Source of the DNA: Paenibacillus cookii
GTDB lineage: Bacteria > Bacillota > Bacilli > Paenibacillales > Paenibacillaceae
NCBI RefSeq assembly: GCF_018333375.1
Contig: NZ_BORW01000007.1
Coordinates: 1-64,000, forward strand
Length of the DNA: 64,000 nucleotides
Reading direction: 5' to 3'
The translations under genes and the position numbers were made by a program. Below, one piece after another: positions 24,672 through 33,620 of this stretch. Under the pieces are notes generated by a model. It was not told the DNA's origin, made no database searches, and saw only the letters and a program-made list of their open reading frames with translations. Each line of letters starts with the position of its first letter. The stretch's first letter is position 1.

Positions 24672-24975
24672 TTGTTTTCAGAAAACAAAAAAGGCCTTTT
24701 CTCCCGAAAAGGGACGAAAAGACCGTGGTACCACCCTTGTTAGAACCGCCTATTGCCCGCGCACGGACATGCCTGTTCTCACTCTGATTCGTCTTTAACG
24801 GCACGAAAGCCGGTACCCCCTACTGCCCCGTGCCGGCCGGGCCGGACAAGAAGTTCAGGGAACTGCTCCGGAGGGAATTTCGGCAGCCCTGTCCTGTAGA
24901 AACGCTCTCAATCTACGGCGTCTCCTCCCTGTAAAGCGGCACTGCGTACTTGTCTCCATCATGGCATTTGATTTG
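24672..24975 (-). promoter_or_regulatory. T-box riboswitch, Phe (UUC specifier), upstream of pheST
   Basis: On the minus strand Stem I closes with GACAAG...CTTGTC. The AGTA motif lies on its 5' side and the specifier TTC (24850-24852) on its 3' side, matching phenylalanine. The conserved T-box AGGGTGGTACCACG lies at 24724-24737. It is followed by a terminator stem (about 24684-24723) with a T-rich tail. Uncharged tRNA-Phe would pair with the specifier and the bulge and favour read-through into pheS. Confidence 0.95.
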
Positions 24976-25028
24976 TTGTTGAACATCAATATATGACGTT
25001 GATTACATCTTGCACACTATAGTCCACT

Positions 25029-25057
25029 ATTATAAGCAAAAAGGGCGGCGGTGGCAA
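25029..25057 (-). promoter_or_regulatory. sigma-A promoter of the pheST T-box leader
   Basis: TTGCCA (25052-25057), 17-bp spacer, TATAAT (25029-25034) on the minus strand. The -35 and spacer lie inside the terminator hairpin and T-run of the upstream ABC-F gene. Confidence 0.8.
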
Positions 25058-25068
25058 GTCACCGCCCC
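25036..25068 (-). terminator. terminator of the ABC-F gene, overlapping the pheST promoter
   Basis: Minus-strand stem GGCGGTG with CACCGCC (loop about 6 nt), extended by G/C pairs and followed by TTTTTG. It starts 14 bp after the ABC-F stop codon. Confidence 0.75.
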
Positions 25069-25081
25069 CTTCGCGCCGGAA

Positions 25082-26923
25082 TTAAAGGCTCTCCAGTTCC
25101 TTCCGCAGCGAACGAATTTGCCGGATGCGCTCCTCGGCGCCCTCCGCCTCTTCGATCTCGAGCAGCCTGGCGATTTCCCATTCAAGCGCGAGCCTCCGGT
25201 TTTCCCGCTCCGGATCTTCCTTTAAAGCTCCCCCATGCCTTGCCTTGCGCTCCTCTTCTTCCTCCACCGTGCCTTCGAAAAGCTCCGGTTCGCGATCCGG
25301 GGATAACGTCAGCAGGCGGTTCGCCAGCTTGCGGACCAGCATCCGGTCATGGGACACGGCGAGCAAGGCTCCGGGATACGAAGCCAGCGCCTCTTCCACC
25401 ACCTCGCGCGTCTGGATGTCCAGGTAGTTCGTCGGCTCATCCAGCACAAGCAGGTTGGCGCCGCTGAAATACAGCTGCACGAACGCCGCCCGGCATTTTT
25501 CGCCCATGCTCAGATTGCCGATTTTTTTGAACACGTCTTCCCGCGAAAACAGAAAGCAGCCCAGAATCGTGCGCGCATGCGTTTCCGTCATGTCCGGCAG
25601 TCGCAGCAAGCTGTCCAGCAGCGTTTCCTCTTCATTCAAGCCTTCCAGCTCCTGCGAAAAATAACCGATGCGGACCGCCGGGTGCATCCATATTTTGCCC
25701 TGATCCGGTTCAAGCTCGCCGAGCACCAGCTTCAGCAGCGTCGATTTGCCGCTGCCGTTCGGGCCTCTTACCGCCATCCGGTCGCCGCGGGACAGATCCA
25801 GGTCCAGCCCCCGGAAGAGCGGTTCACGGTCATAAGCGAAGGTTACGCCTTCCAGCCGCAGCAGGTAGCGGGCGGCAAACCCTCCGTCCCCAAGCTGCAT
25901 GTGGACCTTCGGCGTGTCCCTCGGCTTTTGCACGCTGTCCTTTTCCAGGCGCTCCAGTTCTTTTTGCTTCGCATGGTACCTGGAAATATTTTTCTTCGCT
26001 TTCGCTTTGTAATAAGGAGTAGCGGCCTTGGTTTCGGTATTTTTGTCGGCCGATTTTTCGGCATGGTGAAACCATTCCTGGTAACGGCGGATCGACTCTT
26101 CCAGCGCTTCCTTCGCCTGCTTTTGCTTTTTGTACAGCGCCTCCTGCTCCCTCAGCTCCCGCTCCTTTTCCCGTTTGTAGTCGGAATAGCCGCCCTTGTA
26201 TTTTTTCGCGCCTGTCGCGGTCAGTTCGCAGATTCCCGTCGCCACATGGTCCAGAAACGTCCGGTCATGGGAGACGATCAGCACGGTGCCTTCAAATTGG
26301 TTAAGCCAATGTTCGAGCCAGGCCATGCTTTCCCCGTCAAGGTGGTTGGTCGGTTCGTCAAGCAGGAGGAACGCCGGGCGTTTGGCCAGCAGCGCCGCCA
26401 GCCGGACCCGCGTTTTCTGGCCGCCGCTCAGGTCCGCGAAAGGCAGCTCCCATAGCTCCGGTCCGATGTTCAGCATGGTAAGCACTCTCTCGAGCTCGAT
26501 TTCCCACTGGAACCCGCCGAGCTGCTCATAACGCTCCAGCGTTTGCCCGTAAGCTTCAAGCACGGTGCCGTCTTCCGAAGCGGAAGGGTCCGCGAGCCGC
26601 TGCTCAAGCTGCTTCAAGCTTTGTTTCGCGTGCCAGACCTCGCCGCTGTCGCATCCCGCCGCATCCAGCGTTTTCAAGGACATCAGCGATTCCGAGCTCT
26701 GCTCCATCATTCCCCACTGCTCGAGAGGCAGCCCGCGCTCCACGCTGCCCCGGTCCGGGGCCAGCCGTCCCGTCAGGATGTTGAGCAGCGTCGTTTTGCC
26801 GGCTCCGTTGGCGCCGAACAACGCCAGCCGCTCCCCTTCGAAAATTTCGAAATCCACGTTTTCAAAAATCGTCTTTCCTTTAAACTCCTTGGCCAACTGT
26901 TTCGCTTTGATCAAATTCATCAT
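25082..26923 (-). CDS. ABC-F family ATPase (possible ribosome-protection protein)
   Basis: 613 residues, soluble, with two ABC domains. The first has Walker A GANGAGKT, signature LSGGQKTRV and Walker B FLLLDEPTNHLD. A basic coiled linker follows (about 240-335: KREKERELREQEALYKKQKQ region). The second has Walker A GPNGSGKS, signature LSMGEKCRA and Walker B LLVLDEPTNYLD. There is no membrane part, so it is not a transporter. ABC-F proteins bind the ribosomal E site; the long linker and the leader with a terminator just before the gene favour an antibiotic-resistance type (VmlR/Lsa-like) over a housekeeping Uup/EttA type. The start is the first of two ATG codons, with AAAGGGTG upstream. Confidence 0.85.
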   Translation of the reverse strand: MMNLIKAKQLAKEFKGKTIFENVDFEIFEGERLALFGANGAGKTTLLNILTGRLAPDRGSVERGLPLEQWGMMEQSSESLMSLKTLDAAGCDSGEVWHAKQSLKQLEQRLADPSASEDGTVLEAYGQTLERYEQLGGFQWEIELERVLTMLNIGPELWELPFADLSGGQKTRVRLAALLAKRPAFLLLDEPTNHLDGESMAWLEHWLNQFEGTVLIVSHDRTFLDHVATGICELTATGAKKYKGGYSDYKREKERELREQEALYKKQKQAKEALEESIRRYQEWFHHAEKSADKNTETKAATPYYKAKAKKNISRYHAKQKELERLEKDSVQKPRDTPKVHMQLGDGGFAARYLLRLEGVTFAYDREPLFRGLDLDLSRGDRMAVRGPNGSGKSTLLKLVLGELEPDQGKIWMHPAVRIGYFSQELEGLNEEETLLDSLLRLPDMTETHARTILGCFLFSREDVFKKIGNLSMGEKCRAAFVQLYFSGANLLVLDEPTNYLDIQTREVVEEALASYPGALLAVSHDRMLVRKLANRLLTLSPDREPELFEGTVEEEEERKARHGGALKEDPERENRRLALEWEIARLLEIEEAEGAEERIRQIRSLRKELESL

Positions 26924-26951
26924 CTATGCATCACCCTTTTAAAATCAAATG

Positions 26952-26981
26952 AAAAAACCGCAGGCAGCACGCCTACGGCAG
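26952..26981 (-). terminator. leader terminator (attenuator) in front of the ABC-F gene
   Basis: Minus-strand stem CCGTAGGC with GCCTGCGG (5-nt loop, one G-U pair), followed by TTTTTTC. It lies about 30 bp upstream of the ABC-F ATG and downstream of a probable promoter at about 27290, the layout of an attenuated resistance gene. Confidence 0.7.
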
Positions 26982-27290
26982 GGATTCGAAAATATGATGA
27001 TGCCTATTCGCTCATGCGCGGGCATACGGAGCCAAATGACCCGGAATGGACTGCCATCCGGAACGATTCTCCATATATGCCTTCAAAAACGCAGAAAAAA
27101 AGCACTCTGCATCCGTAACAAGGCCCACGAGTCCACAAAAATAGACATAACCACTCTCTTCCCTGCGCTTGGCGCGAGAAAACTGCCTGTGCAACATATT
27201 CATGTCGTCATGCAGATTAAAGAGAATAGCCATATGTATCCATTGGTATTGTGGTTACCTCGTTTCGTTAGGATGAAATGCTCCATGCCA
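26982..27290 (-). promoter_or_regulatory. ABC-F leader with candidate leader peptide
   Basis: TACAAT at about 27289-27294 (minus) could be a -10, with only a weak -35. The leader that follows contains an 8-codon reading frame, MDTYGYSL (ATG at 27242, stop at 27216), preceded by GAGG at a long distance. It also contains an overlapping 73-codon frame without a ribosome site. Leader peptides plus a terminator are typical of ABC-F resistance genes; an antiterminator could not be drawn with confidence. Confidence 0.45.
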
Positions 27291-27393
27291 TTGTATCAAA
27301 TTTAGCCGGGGAAGGAAAGCCCGGAAAAACGGGCGCGTACATCTGCGGATATACTCCGCGGATACATAATCGATTTGCCATAGGATTTCCTTG

Positions 27394-27447
27394 AGCACTT
27401 ACGTTATTATCCTATTGATGAGCACTTACGTTATTATCCTATTGATG
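27394..27447. repeat. 27-bp perfect tandem duplication
   Basis: Unit beginning AGCACTTACGTTATTATCCT and ending ATTGATG, at 27394-27420 and 27421-27447. It is AT-rich against its surroundings and lies in the non-coding gap. Confidence 0.9.
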
Positions 27448-27607
27448 TTTGGCTTTCGGCCAAAGAAAGAACGCACACCCCATAAGCGTGTGGACCATCC
27501 CGGCTCTGCGAATCCTTATCGTTGCTGCCCTCGCTTCCATGACAGACGCTCGGGTCCGCTTCGGCCGGACTATGTGCCTCTTGCGCCGTGATCGGTTTCC
27601 TAACGAA

Positions 27608-27656
27608 TAAAGAACAGCCCGCCCCTGACCGCCAGGAATAGGCTGTTCTATCGATG
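27608..27656 (-). terminator. terminator of the glycosidase run
   Basis: Arms AGAACAGCC (about 27611-27619) and GGCTGTTCT (about 27641-27649). The T-run on the minus strand is weak (TTTATTCG). It lies just after the GH42 stop codon. Confidence 0.6.
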
Positions 27657-27663
27657 ATGCAGC

Positions 27664-29694
27664 TTAAACCTCTTCCAAGATCATGACCCCGCGCCCCGGC
27701 AGCTCCACGGTTCCCGTCAGCGTTTGCCCGGAAAGCAGATCCCGCCGCTTGCCGCTGCCGACGTCGACGGCCGCCCGCTCCGCGTTATGGTTCAGCAGGA
27801 AGAGGAATGACCGGCCTTCCTTCACGCGCCTTGCGGCTTCCACCCCTTCGGGGAGCCGCTCGACCAGAGGTTTGACGCCTTGATCCGCGCACAGCTTGGC
27901 AAGGAACGGACGCAAAAACGCCGGAGCCGCGCTCGTGGCTACATAATACGCCTTGCCTTTGCCGAAGGCGTTGACGGTCAATGCCGGCATGCCCTGATAA
28001 AAATCCGAGCCGTATTCCGCCAGCACGTCGGCCCCTTCCGCGTGGATCAGATCGAACAGCATTTCGCAGTCGTAGGAGCCCTCCAGTTCGCCGAAGGTCT
28101 TCTTCATGACGATCTGATTGTACTGCCCCCGCGGGAGCGCGTCGATCTCCTCCGCCCAGATGCCGAGCAGCGGACGAAGCTCGCCCGGATATCCCCCGGT
28201 GGTGACGCGGTCGTTCTCATTGACGATGCCGCTGAAAAACGTCGTCACGAACGTGCCGCCTGCCGCCGTAAAGGCCTCCAGCTTTTTGGCGACCCCCGGT
28301 CTGACCATGTACATGACCGGCCCGATGACGATGTCGTACCGGCCGTAATCGGCCTCCACGCCGATCATGTCCGCCTGAATGCCCAGCTTGAAGAGGGCGT
28401 CGTAATATTTATGCACCTCGGCGACGTACTGCAGCTCCACCGTCGGGCCGCTCGAAAGCTCGATCGCCCAGCGGTTTTCCCAGTCGTACAAAATCGCCAC
28501 TTTCGCGTCGCTGCGGGCGTCCAGCAGCGTGTCCCCCAGCCGTTTCAACTCTTCGCCAAGCGCGGCCACCTCGCGGAACACGCGCGTATGCTCATGCCCC
28601 GCATGTTCGATGACCGCGCCGTGAAACTTTTCGCAGGCCCCGATCGAACGCCGCATTTGGAAAAACATGACCGTATCCGCGCCGCGGGCGACCGCCTGAT
28701 AGCTCCACAGCCGCATGACGCCGGGTCTTTTCAGCGAGTTGTAAGCCTGCCAGTTTTGCTGGCTCGGCGTCTGCTCCATCAACAGGAACGGCATCCCGTC
28801 TTTCAGCCCGCGCATCAAATCGTGGACCATCGCCGTCTCGCTGACGGGCGTCGTAAGCGACGGGTAGTTGTCCCAGGAGATGACGTCCATCTCTTTGGCC
28901 CAATCGAAATAGTTCAGCTCCGGGTACGTGCCCATCAGGTTGGTCGTAATCGGCACGTCCTTGCTGTGCTCGCGGATCGCGTCCGCTTCGATTTTGTAGC
29001 AGGCCAGCAGGCTGTCCGACATAAACCGGCGAAAATCAAGCGAAATGCCTTGGAACGCGCTGACGTTGCCCTCCCCTTCTTCACTGAGGCCGCTGGGCAG
29101 CACGATTTCGTCCCAATCGTAAAAGGTATGTCCCCAAAAGCGCGTATTCCATGCGCGATTGACGGCATCGAGCGTTCCGTAGCGGTTTTGCAGCCATTCG
29201 CGGAATGCCGCCTCGCATCGTTCGCAGTAGCAGTAACCCCCGTATTCGTTCGATACGTGCCAGAGCAAAAGCGCGGGATGATCTTTGTAGCGCTCCGCCA
29301 GCTTGCCGGCGATCCGCCCGGAATATTCGCGGTACGTCGGACTGTTCGGGCAGGAATTGTGGCGCCCGCCGAACTTTCGCTTCCTTCCGTAAAAATCGAC
29401 CCGCCTGACGTCGGGGTAACGTTTCGCCATCCAGGCCGGATGCGCCGCCGTGCTTGTCGCAAGCACGACGCCGATGCCGTCCGCATGGAGGCGGTCCATC
29501 GTTTCGTCCAGCCAGGCAAAATCGTACGTATGTTCATCCGGCTGATTCAGCGCCCAGGAAAACACGTTGATCGTCGCGACGTCGATCCCGGCGAGCTTGA
29601 ACATCCGGTGGTCTTCTTTCCACTCTTCCGGCCCCCACTGCTCCGGATTATAATCTCCGCCGTACCAAATTTTCGGCAGTTTTGGATGGATCAC
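27664..29694 (-). CDS. GH42 beta-galactosidase, cytoplasmic
   Basis: 676 residues from a GTG start with GGGGAGG 8 bp upstream. The GH42 barrel comes first (KIWYGGDYNPEQW at the N-terminus), with acid/base Glu150 in WHVSNEYGG and nucleophile Glu307 in FLLMEQTPS. Cys115, Cys155, Cys157 and Cys160 form the family's structural zinc site. The trimerisation domain (from about 390) and the C-terminal beta domain follow. No signal peptide. It should remove beta-linked galactose from oligosaccharides brought in by the importer. It is the last gene of the run, 30 bp after the GH1 gene. Arabinosidase activity occurs in some GH42 relatives and cannot be excluded. Confidence 0.93.
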   Translation of the reverse strand: MIHPKLPKIWYGGDYNPEQWGPEEWKEDHRMFKLAGIDVATINVFSWALNQPDEHTYDFAWLDETMDRLHADGIGVVLATSTAAHPAWMAKRYPDVRRVDFYGRKRKFGGRHNSCPNSPTYREYSGRIAGKLAERYKDHPALLLWHVSNEYGGYCYCERCEAAFREWLQNRYGTLDAVNRAWNTRFWGHTFYDWDEIVLPSGLSEEGEGNVSAFQGISLDFRRFMSDSLLACYKIEADAIREHSKDVPITTNLMGTYPELNYFDWAKEMDVISWDNYPSLTTPVSETAMVHDLMRGLKDGMPFLLMEQTPSQQNWQAYNSLKRPGVMRLWSYQAVARGADTVMFFQMRRSIGACEKFHGAVIEHAGHEHTRVFREVAALGEELKRLGDTLLDARSDAKVAILYDWENRWAIELSSGPTVELQYVAEVHKYYDALFKLGIQADMIGVEADYGRYDIVIGPVMYMVRPGVAKKLEAFTAAGGTFVTTFFSGIVNENDRVTTGGYPGELRPLLGIWAEEIDALPRGQYNQIVMKKTFGELEGSYDCEMLFDLIHAEGADVLAEYGSDFYQGMPALTVNAFGKGKAYYVATSAAPAFLRPFLAKLCADQGVKPLVERLPEGVEAARRVKEGRSFLFLLNHNAERAAVDVGSGKRRDLLSGQTLTGTVELPGRGVMILEEV

Positions 29695-29724
29695 ATCGGC
29701 CGCCTCCCCTTATCGCATCGCTGC

Positions 29725-31071
29725 TTATTCCGTGACCAAAAAATTGTTTTTCGCCAGCTTCTGGTACCAGTAGAAACTTTCCTTCGGCGTGCGTTTCAAC
29801 GTTCGGTAATCGACATGGATCAATCCGAAGCGCATGCCGTAACCTTCCGCCCATTCGAAGTTATCGAGCAGCGACCATTCCATGTACCCTTTCACGGGCA
29901 CGCCGTCGCTGATGGCGCGGTGCATGGAAATGATATGCTGGCGCAGGTACCGGATGCGGCGGATATCGTTTACTTTTCCGTCCACCGGCTCGTCGTTGAT
30001 GCAGGCGCCGTTTTCCGTGATATAGATCGGAACGTTGCCGTATTTTTGATGGGTGTACCGCAGCGAATCGTACAAGCCGACCGAATCCAGCGGCCAGCCG
30101 ATATCCGTCCGGTCGTAGCCCATGTTCAGCTCCTCGTCGTCGAACAGGTTATTGCCCGGCGCGTAACGACGCACGCTTGCGGTGTAATAGTTCCCGCCGA
30201 TGAAATCGACCGGCTGGCGGATCGTTTCCATGTCGCCCGGCTGCACGTCCGGTTTTGCTCCCCCTTTTTCGAAAACCTTCAGCAGCCGTTCTGGATAACG
30301 GCCGAAATAGATCGGATCGAGGAACCAGTCCCACGTCCATTCGATCGCGCGCTGGCAGACTTCCTTGTCCTGCTCGCTGCTCGTATACGGATAAGCCCAC
30401 GTAATGTTCGGGGCGATGCCGATTTCCCCGTCATAGCCATGTTCGCGGTAGCTGCGGACGGCCTCGCCGTGCGCCCGGAGCAAATTGTGGGCCACGTTGA
30501 CGGCCAGCTGCAAATCCCGGTAGCCCGGCGCATGCACGCCCAGATAGTTCGAGAGGAAGGAGCTGCACCACGGCTCGTTCAGCGTGATCCATTTTTTGAT
30601 TTTCCCGGAAAATTCCTTGAACATCGTTTCGGCATACTGTTTAAAAGCGATCGCCGTATCGCGGTTGTTCCATCCGCCTTCGTCCTGAAGCGCTTGCGGG
30701 AGATCCCAGTGGTAAAGCGTGCAAAACGGTTCGATGCCGTTCTTCAGCAGCTCGTCGACGAAGCGGTGATAGAAATCGAGCCCGGCCAGGTTGACCTCGC
30801 CCCGTCCTTGCGGGTAAATGCGCGGCCAGGACACGGAGAAGCGGTACGTCGTAATGCCAAGCTCCTTCATGTAGGCGATGTCTTCCTTATAACGGTGGTA
30901 GCTGTCGCAGGCAACGTCCCCGTTGTCCCCGTTTTTCACCTTTCCCGGCGTATGCGAAAACGTACCCCAGATCGAAAGCCCGCGCCCGTCCTCGGCGTAG
31001 GCCCCTTCGATCTGGTAAGCGGCCGTCGCGGCCCCCCAGCGGAAATCGGACGGAAATTGAAATATGCTCAT
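29725..31071 (-). CDS. GH1 beta-glucosidase, cytoplasmic
   Basis: 448 residues with the complete GH1 barrel. Acid/base Glu166 is in WITLNEPW and nucleophile Glu353 in IYITENGA; the N-terminal FRWGAATAAYQIEGA is the family signature. The aglycone and glycone pocket (WSLLDNFEWAEGYGMRFGL) is of the beta-glucosidase type, not the 6-phospho type: no phosphate-binding Ser-x-x-x-Lys-x-Tyr motif was seen. GAGGAG precedes the ATG, which lies 1 bp after the GH95 stop. Its expected role is to cut the beta-1,4-glucose backbone once side chains are removed. No signal peptide. Confidence 0.93.
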   Translation of the reverse strand: MSIFQFPSDFRWGAATAAYQIEGAYAEDGRGLSIWGTFSHTPGKVKNGDNGDVACDSYHRYKEDIAYMKELGITTYRFSVSWPRIYPQGRGEVNLAGLDFYHRFVDELLKNGIEPFCTLYHWDLPQALQDEGGWNNRDTAIAFKQYAETMFKEFSGKIKKWITLNEPWCSSFLSNYLGVHAPGYRDLQLAVNVAHNLLRAHGEAVRSYREHGYDGEIGIAPNITWAYPYTSSEQDKEVCQRAIEWTWDWFLDPIYFGRYPERLLKVFEKGGAKPDVQPGDMETIRQPVDFIGGNYYTASVRRYAPGNNLFDDEELNMGYDRTDIGWPLDSVGLYDSLRYTHQKYGNVPIYITENGACINDEPVDGKVNDIRRIRYLRQHIISMHRAISDGVPVKGYMEWSLLDNFEWAEGYGMRFGLIHVDYRTLKRTPKESFYWYQKLAKNNFLVTE

Positions 31072-31072
31072 G

Positions 31073-33451
31073 TCATTTCTCCTCCATCATCGGTGTTATC
31101 GTATACGTCTCTCCCGGCTGTGTCGCAAATCCTTCCGCGGCTGACACGGAAGTCCCGTCTTGGCGCCGGACGACGAATGCATCCCCGTTCAAAATCCGGC
31201 AGGCGCGTCCATGCGCGGACGTGATTCGCGCCCGGGTCAGCCTCCCTTCGGCCCATTCCATGTCGACGGTAAACCCGCCGCGGGCGGCAAGTCCCCGAAC
31301 CTTTCCGCGGCTCCAGGCTTCCGGCAGCGCCGGAAGCAGCTCGAGACCTTCGGCATGGCTTTGGAGGAGCATCTCCGCTACCCCCGCCGTGTAGCCGAAG
31401 TTGCCGTCGATTTGGAACGGGGGATGGTTGCCGAACAAGTTCGGGAGGGTCGAATCGCTCAACACCCGGCGGATGCTGCGGTAAGCCCGCTCCCCGTCGC
31501 CCAGCCGGGCGAACAAATTGATCATCCAGGCCGCGCTCCAGCCGGTATGGCCGCTGCCGGCCGCAAGCCTCGCCTCCAGCGTCAAGGAGGCCGCTTCGGC
31601 AAGCTCCGGCGACTTTCGCGAATGGATGGCGCTTCCCGGGTACAAGCCGTATACATGGGAAACATGGCGGTGTCCCGGTTCATGCTCGGCAAAATCCCCG
31701 CTCCATTCCCTGAGCCGCCCGTCGGGCGCGATGCCCGGATGGGCAAGCCGTTCCCGCCGTGCCGCCAGCTCGCCGCGGAACTCGGGATCCGCGTCCAAAA
31801 TCGTCGACGCCTGGATGCAGTGGCCGAACAACTCGTCGATCAGCGCCATGTCCATGGCGGAACCCGGTGCCACGCTGCACGGCGTCCCGTCCGCCGTCCG
31901 AAACTCGTTCTCCGGCGACGTCGACAGCGGCGTCGTCCATGTGCCGTCCGGGAGCTGCACCAGCCAGTCCAGGCAAAACAGCGCGGCTCCTTTCAGGATC
32001 GGATACGCCGTTTCCCTCAGAAACTCCGGATCCGGCCGGAAAGCATACCGCTCCCACAAATGCCTCGACAGCCATGCGCCGGCCATCGGCCAAAACGCCC
32101 ACTTGGCGCTGCCGGCCGATGGCGTCGACATCCGCCACAAATCGGTGTTATGATGCGCCGTCCACCCGCGGCATCCGTAATGAACCGCAGCCGTGCGCCC
32201 GCCGCTGACGCTCAGTTCGCGGATGAGGTCGAAAAGCGGCTCGTGGCACTCTCCCAAGCTGCATGTTTCCGCCGGCCAATAGTTCATTTCCGTATTGATA
32301 TTGGTCGTATAGTTGCTGTTCCACGGCGGCTGAAGATGCGGATTCCAGATGCCCTGCAGGTTCAGGGCCTGGGTGCCGGGCCGGGAGCCGGCGATCATCA
32401 GGTACCGCCCGTAATGGAAGAGCAGGCTTTCGAGCTGCGGATCGGACGCACCGCTTTGGTAGGCTGTCAGCCGCTCATCGGCGGGGAGGTTCGCAGACTC
32501 TTTCGTCCCCGGTGCCTCCGCGCCGATATGCAGATCGCAGCGGTCAAACAGCGCACGGTAATCCTGCACGTGGCGCTGGCGAACCGTTTCGTATGCCTTC
32601 GGGGCATCCCGCAAAATCCGCGAGCATTTCTCAACCGGCGAACCCCCGTCCCGTCCCGGCATCGCGTCGTATCCCGCGAAATCCGTGGCTGCCGTAAGCA
32701 GCAGCAAAACCGAGTTCGCCCGGCGGATGACGAGGCGCCCGTGTTCGGTTTTCGCTTCGCCGCCGCGGGTGTTGGCTGTCAGCACGACCGCGAAGCCGAT
32801 CCCCAGCCCCTCCTCATAAAGGACCGGGTTGGGATGGTCGCCGCGGTAATTTTCCGCGACATGGGACGGGCCGCGGCCTGTCAGGACCAGCTCCCCATCC
32901 CCCTCGATCCGGAACGGATGCGGCGAAGATAACCGGACCTCCATATCGGGCAGCAGCGCTTCGCCGCTTCCGTCCGCGTTTTCGGCATGGATTCGCACGG
33001 CGATGACGTCATCCGCATGGCTGGCGAGCACCTCCCGGAAGATGTTGACGCCGTCTGCCTCATAGCTGACTTCCGCCACCGCCTCCTCCAAATGAAGCGC
33101 CCGGCGGTAGTTTCGGATCTCGCCTTGCGCGCGGATGGCGATATGAAGATCGCCAAGCGGCTGATAGGATTCGCTCCGCCGCCCGATCATGCCCCCTTCG
33201 ATCAGCGCTTCGGCTTCCTTGTATCTCCCTTCGGCGGCCAGCGCCTTGGCCGGGTTCAGATGACGGAGCGCCTCGTAATTTAACGTATCCCGCGGGAAGC
33301 CGGACCAAAGCGTGTCTTCGTTCAGCTGAATCCGCTCTTCCCGGTCTCCTCCGAATACCATGCCTCCCAGCCGGCCGTTCCCGACCGGCAGCGCTTCGGT
33401 CCATTCCCGGGCCGGCCTCCCGTACCATAATTCCTTTTCGTTTTGGCTCAT
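31073..33451 (-). CDS. GH95 alpha-L-fucosidase, cytoplasmic
   Basis: 792 residues. The N-terminal GH95 domain begins ELWYGRPAREWTEALPVGNG. The catalytic (alpha/alpha)6 barrel contains the Asn pair in NINTEMNYWPAE (Asn384, Asn386), the acid Glu within SPENEF (about 512-517) and the Asp of FQIDGNFG (Asp682), corresponding to the residues described for the Bifidobacterium 1,2-alpha-L-fucosidase AfcA. The family inverts terminal alpha-1,2-fucose on galactose; a minority are alpha-galactosidases. AAGGGG precedes the ATG. No signal peptide. In this locus it would remove the outermost residue of a Fuc-Gal-Xyl side chain. Confidence 0.92.
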   Translation of the reverse strand: MSQNEKELWYGRPAREWTEALPVGNGRLGGMVFGGDREERIQLNEDTLWSGFPRDTLNYEALRHLNPAKALAAEGRYKEAEALIEGGMIGRRSESYQPLGDLHIAIRAQGEIRNYRRALHLEEAVAEVSYEADGVNIFREVLASHADDVIAVRIHAENADGSGEALLPDMEVRLSSPHPFRIEGDGELVLTGRGPSHVAENYRGDHPNPVLYEEGLGIGFAVVLTANTRGGEAKTEHGRLVIRRANSVLLLLTAATDFAGYDAMPGRDGGSPVEKCSRILRDAPKAYETVRQRHVQDYRALFDRCDLHIGAEAPGTKESANLPADERLTAYQSGASDPQLESLLFHYGRYLMIAGSRPGTQALNLQGIWNPHLQPPWNSNYTTNINTEMNYWPAETCSLGECHEPLFDLIRELSVSGGRTAAVHYGCRGWTAHHNTDLWRMSTPSAGSAKWAFWPMAGAWLSRHLWERYAFRPDPEFLRETAYPILKGAALFCLDWLVQLPDGTWTTPLSTSPENEFRTADGTPCSVAPGSAMDMALIDELFGHCIQASTILDADPEFRGELAARRERLAHPGIAPDGRLREWSGDFAEHEPGHRHVSHVYGLYPGSAIHSRKSPELAEAASLTLEARLAAGSGHTGWSAAWMINLFARLGDGERAYRSIRRVLSDSTLPNLFGNHPPFQIDGNFGYTAGVAEMLLQSHAEGLELLPALPEAWSRGKVRGLAARGGFTVDMEWAEGRLTRARITSAHGRACRILNGDAFVVRRQDGTSVSAAEGFATQPGETYTITPMMEEK

Positions 33452-33620
33452 GCGACTTTTCCCCTTCCCAGACCCATGTCAACTCATCTTTCTTGCCATG
33501 AGCTTTCCATGGACGTGCGGATGGTTCCTTCCTCCGAATGCATTTTCAGCAAAATATTGCACGCAAGGATGATGCAAAAATCCGGACGCTAAAATCTTTG
33601 CGGGCTTTCAGCTTCCCGGT

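Larger units (their letters stand above)
27301..27663. other. gene-free stretch between ABC-F leader and GH42 gene
   Basis: Contains a CCGGG-type imperfect hairpin (27306-27325), a short direct repeat (GCGGATA, about 27345-27365), the 27-bp tandem duplication at 27394-27447 and the GH42 terminator. Possible frames here encode only low-quality peptides and I see no gene. Confidence 0.5.

Noticed and set aside
27012..27233. 73-codon minus-strand frame in the ABC-F leader
   Set aside because: No ribosome site and no family; it overlaps the leader of an attenuated gene, so it is more likely untranslated RNA. Kept only as a note in the leader entry.
27880..31224. 1114-codon open frame on the plus strand opposite the GH42 and GH1 genes
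   Set aside because: It mirrors two genes with complete catalytic motifs; GC-rich third positions keep the opposite strand open. It is Arg/His/Phe-rich with no domain and no ribosome site.
33452..33620. Separate promoter and cre site between GH31 and GH95
   Set aside because: Candidate hexamers have wrong spacing and the best cre match fails at core positions.
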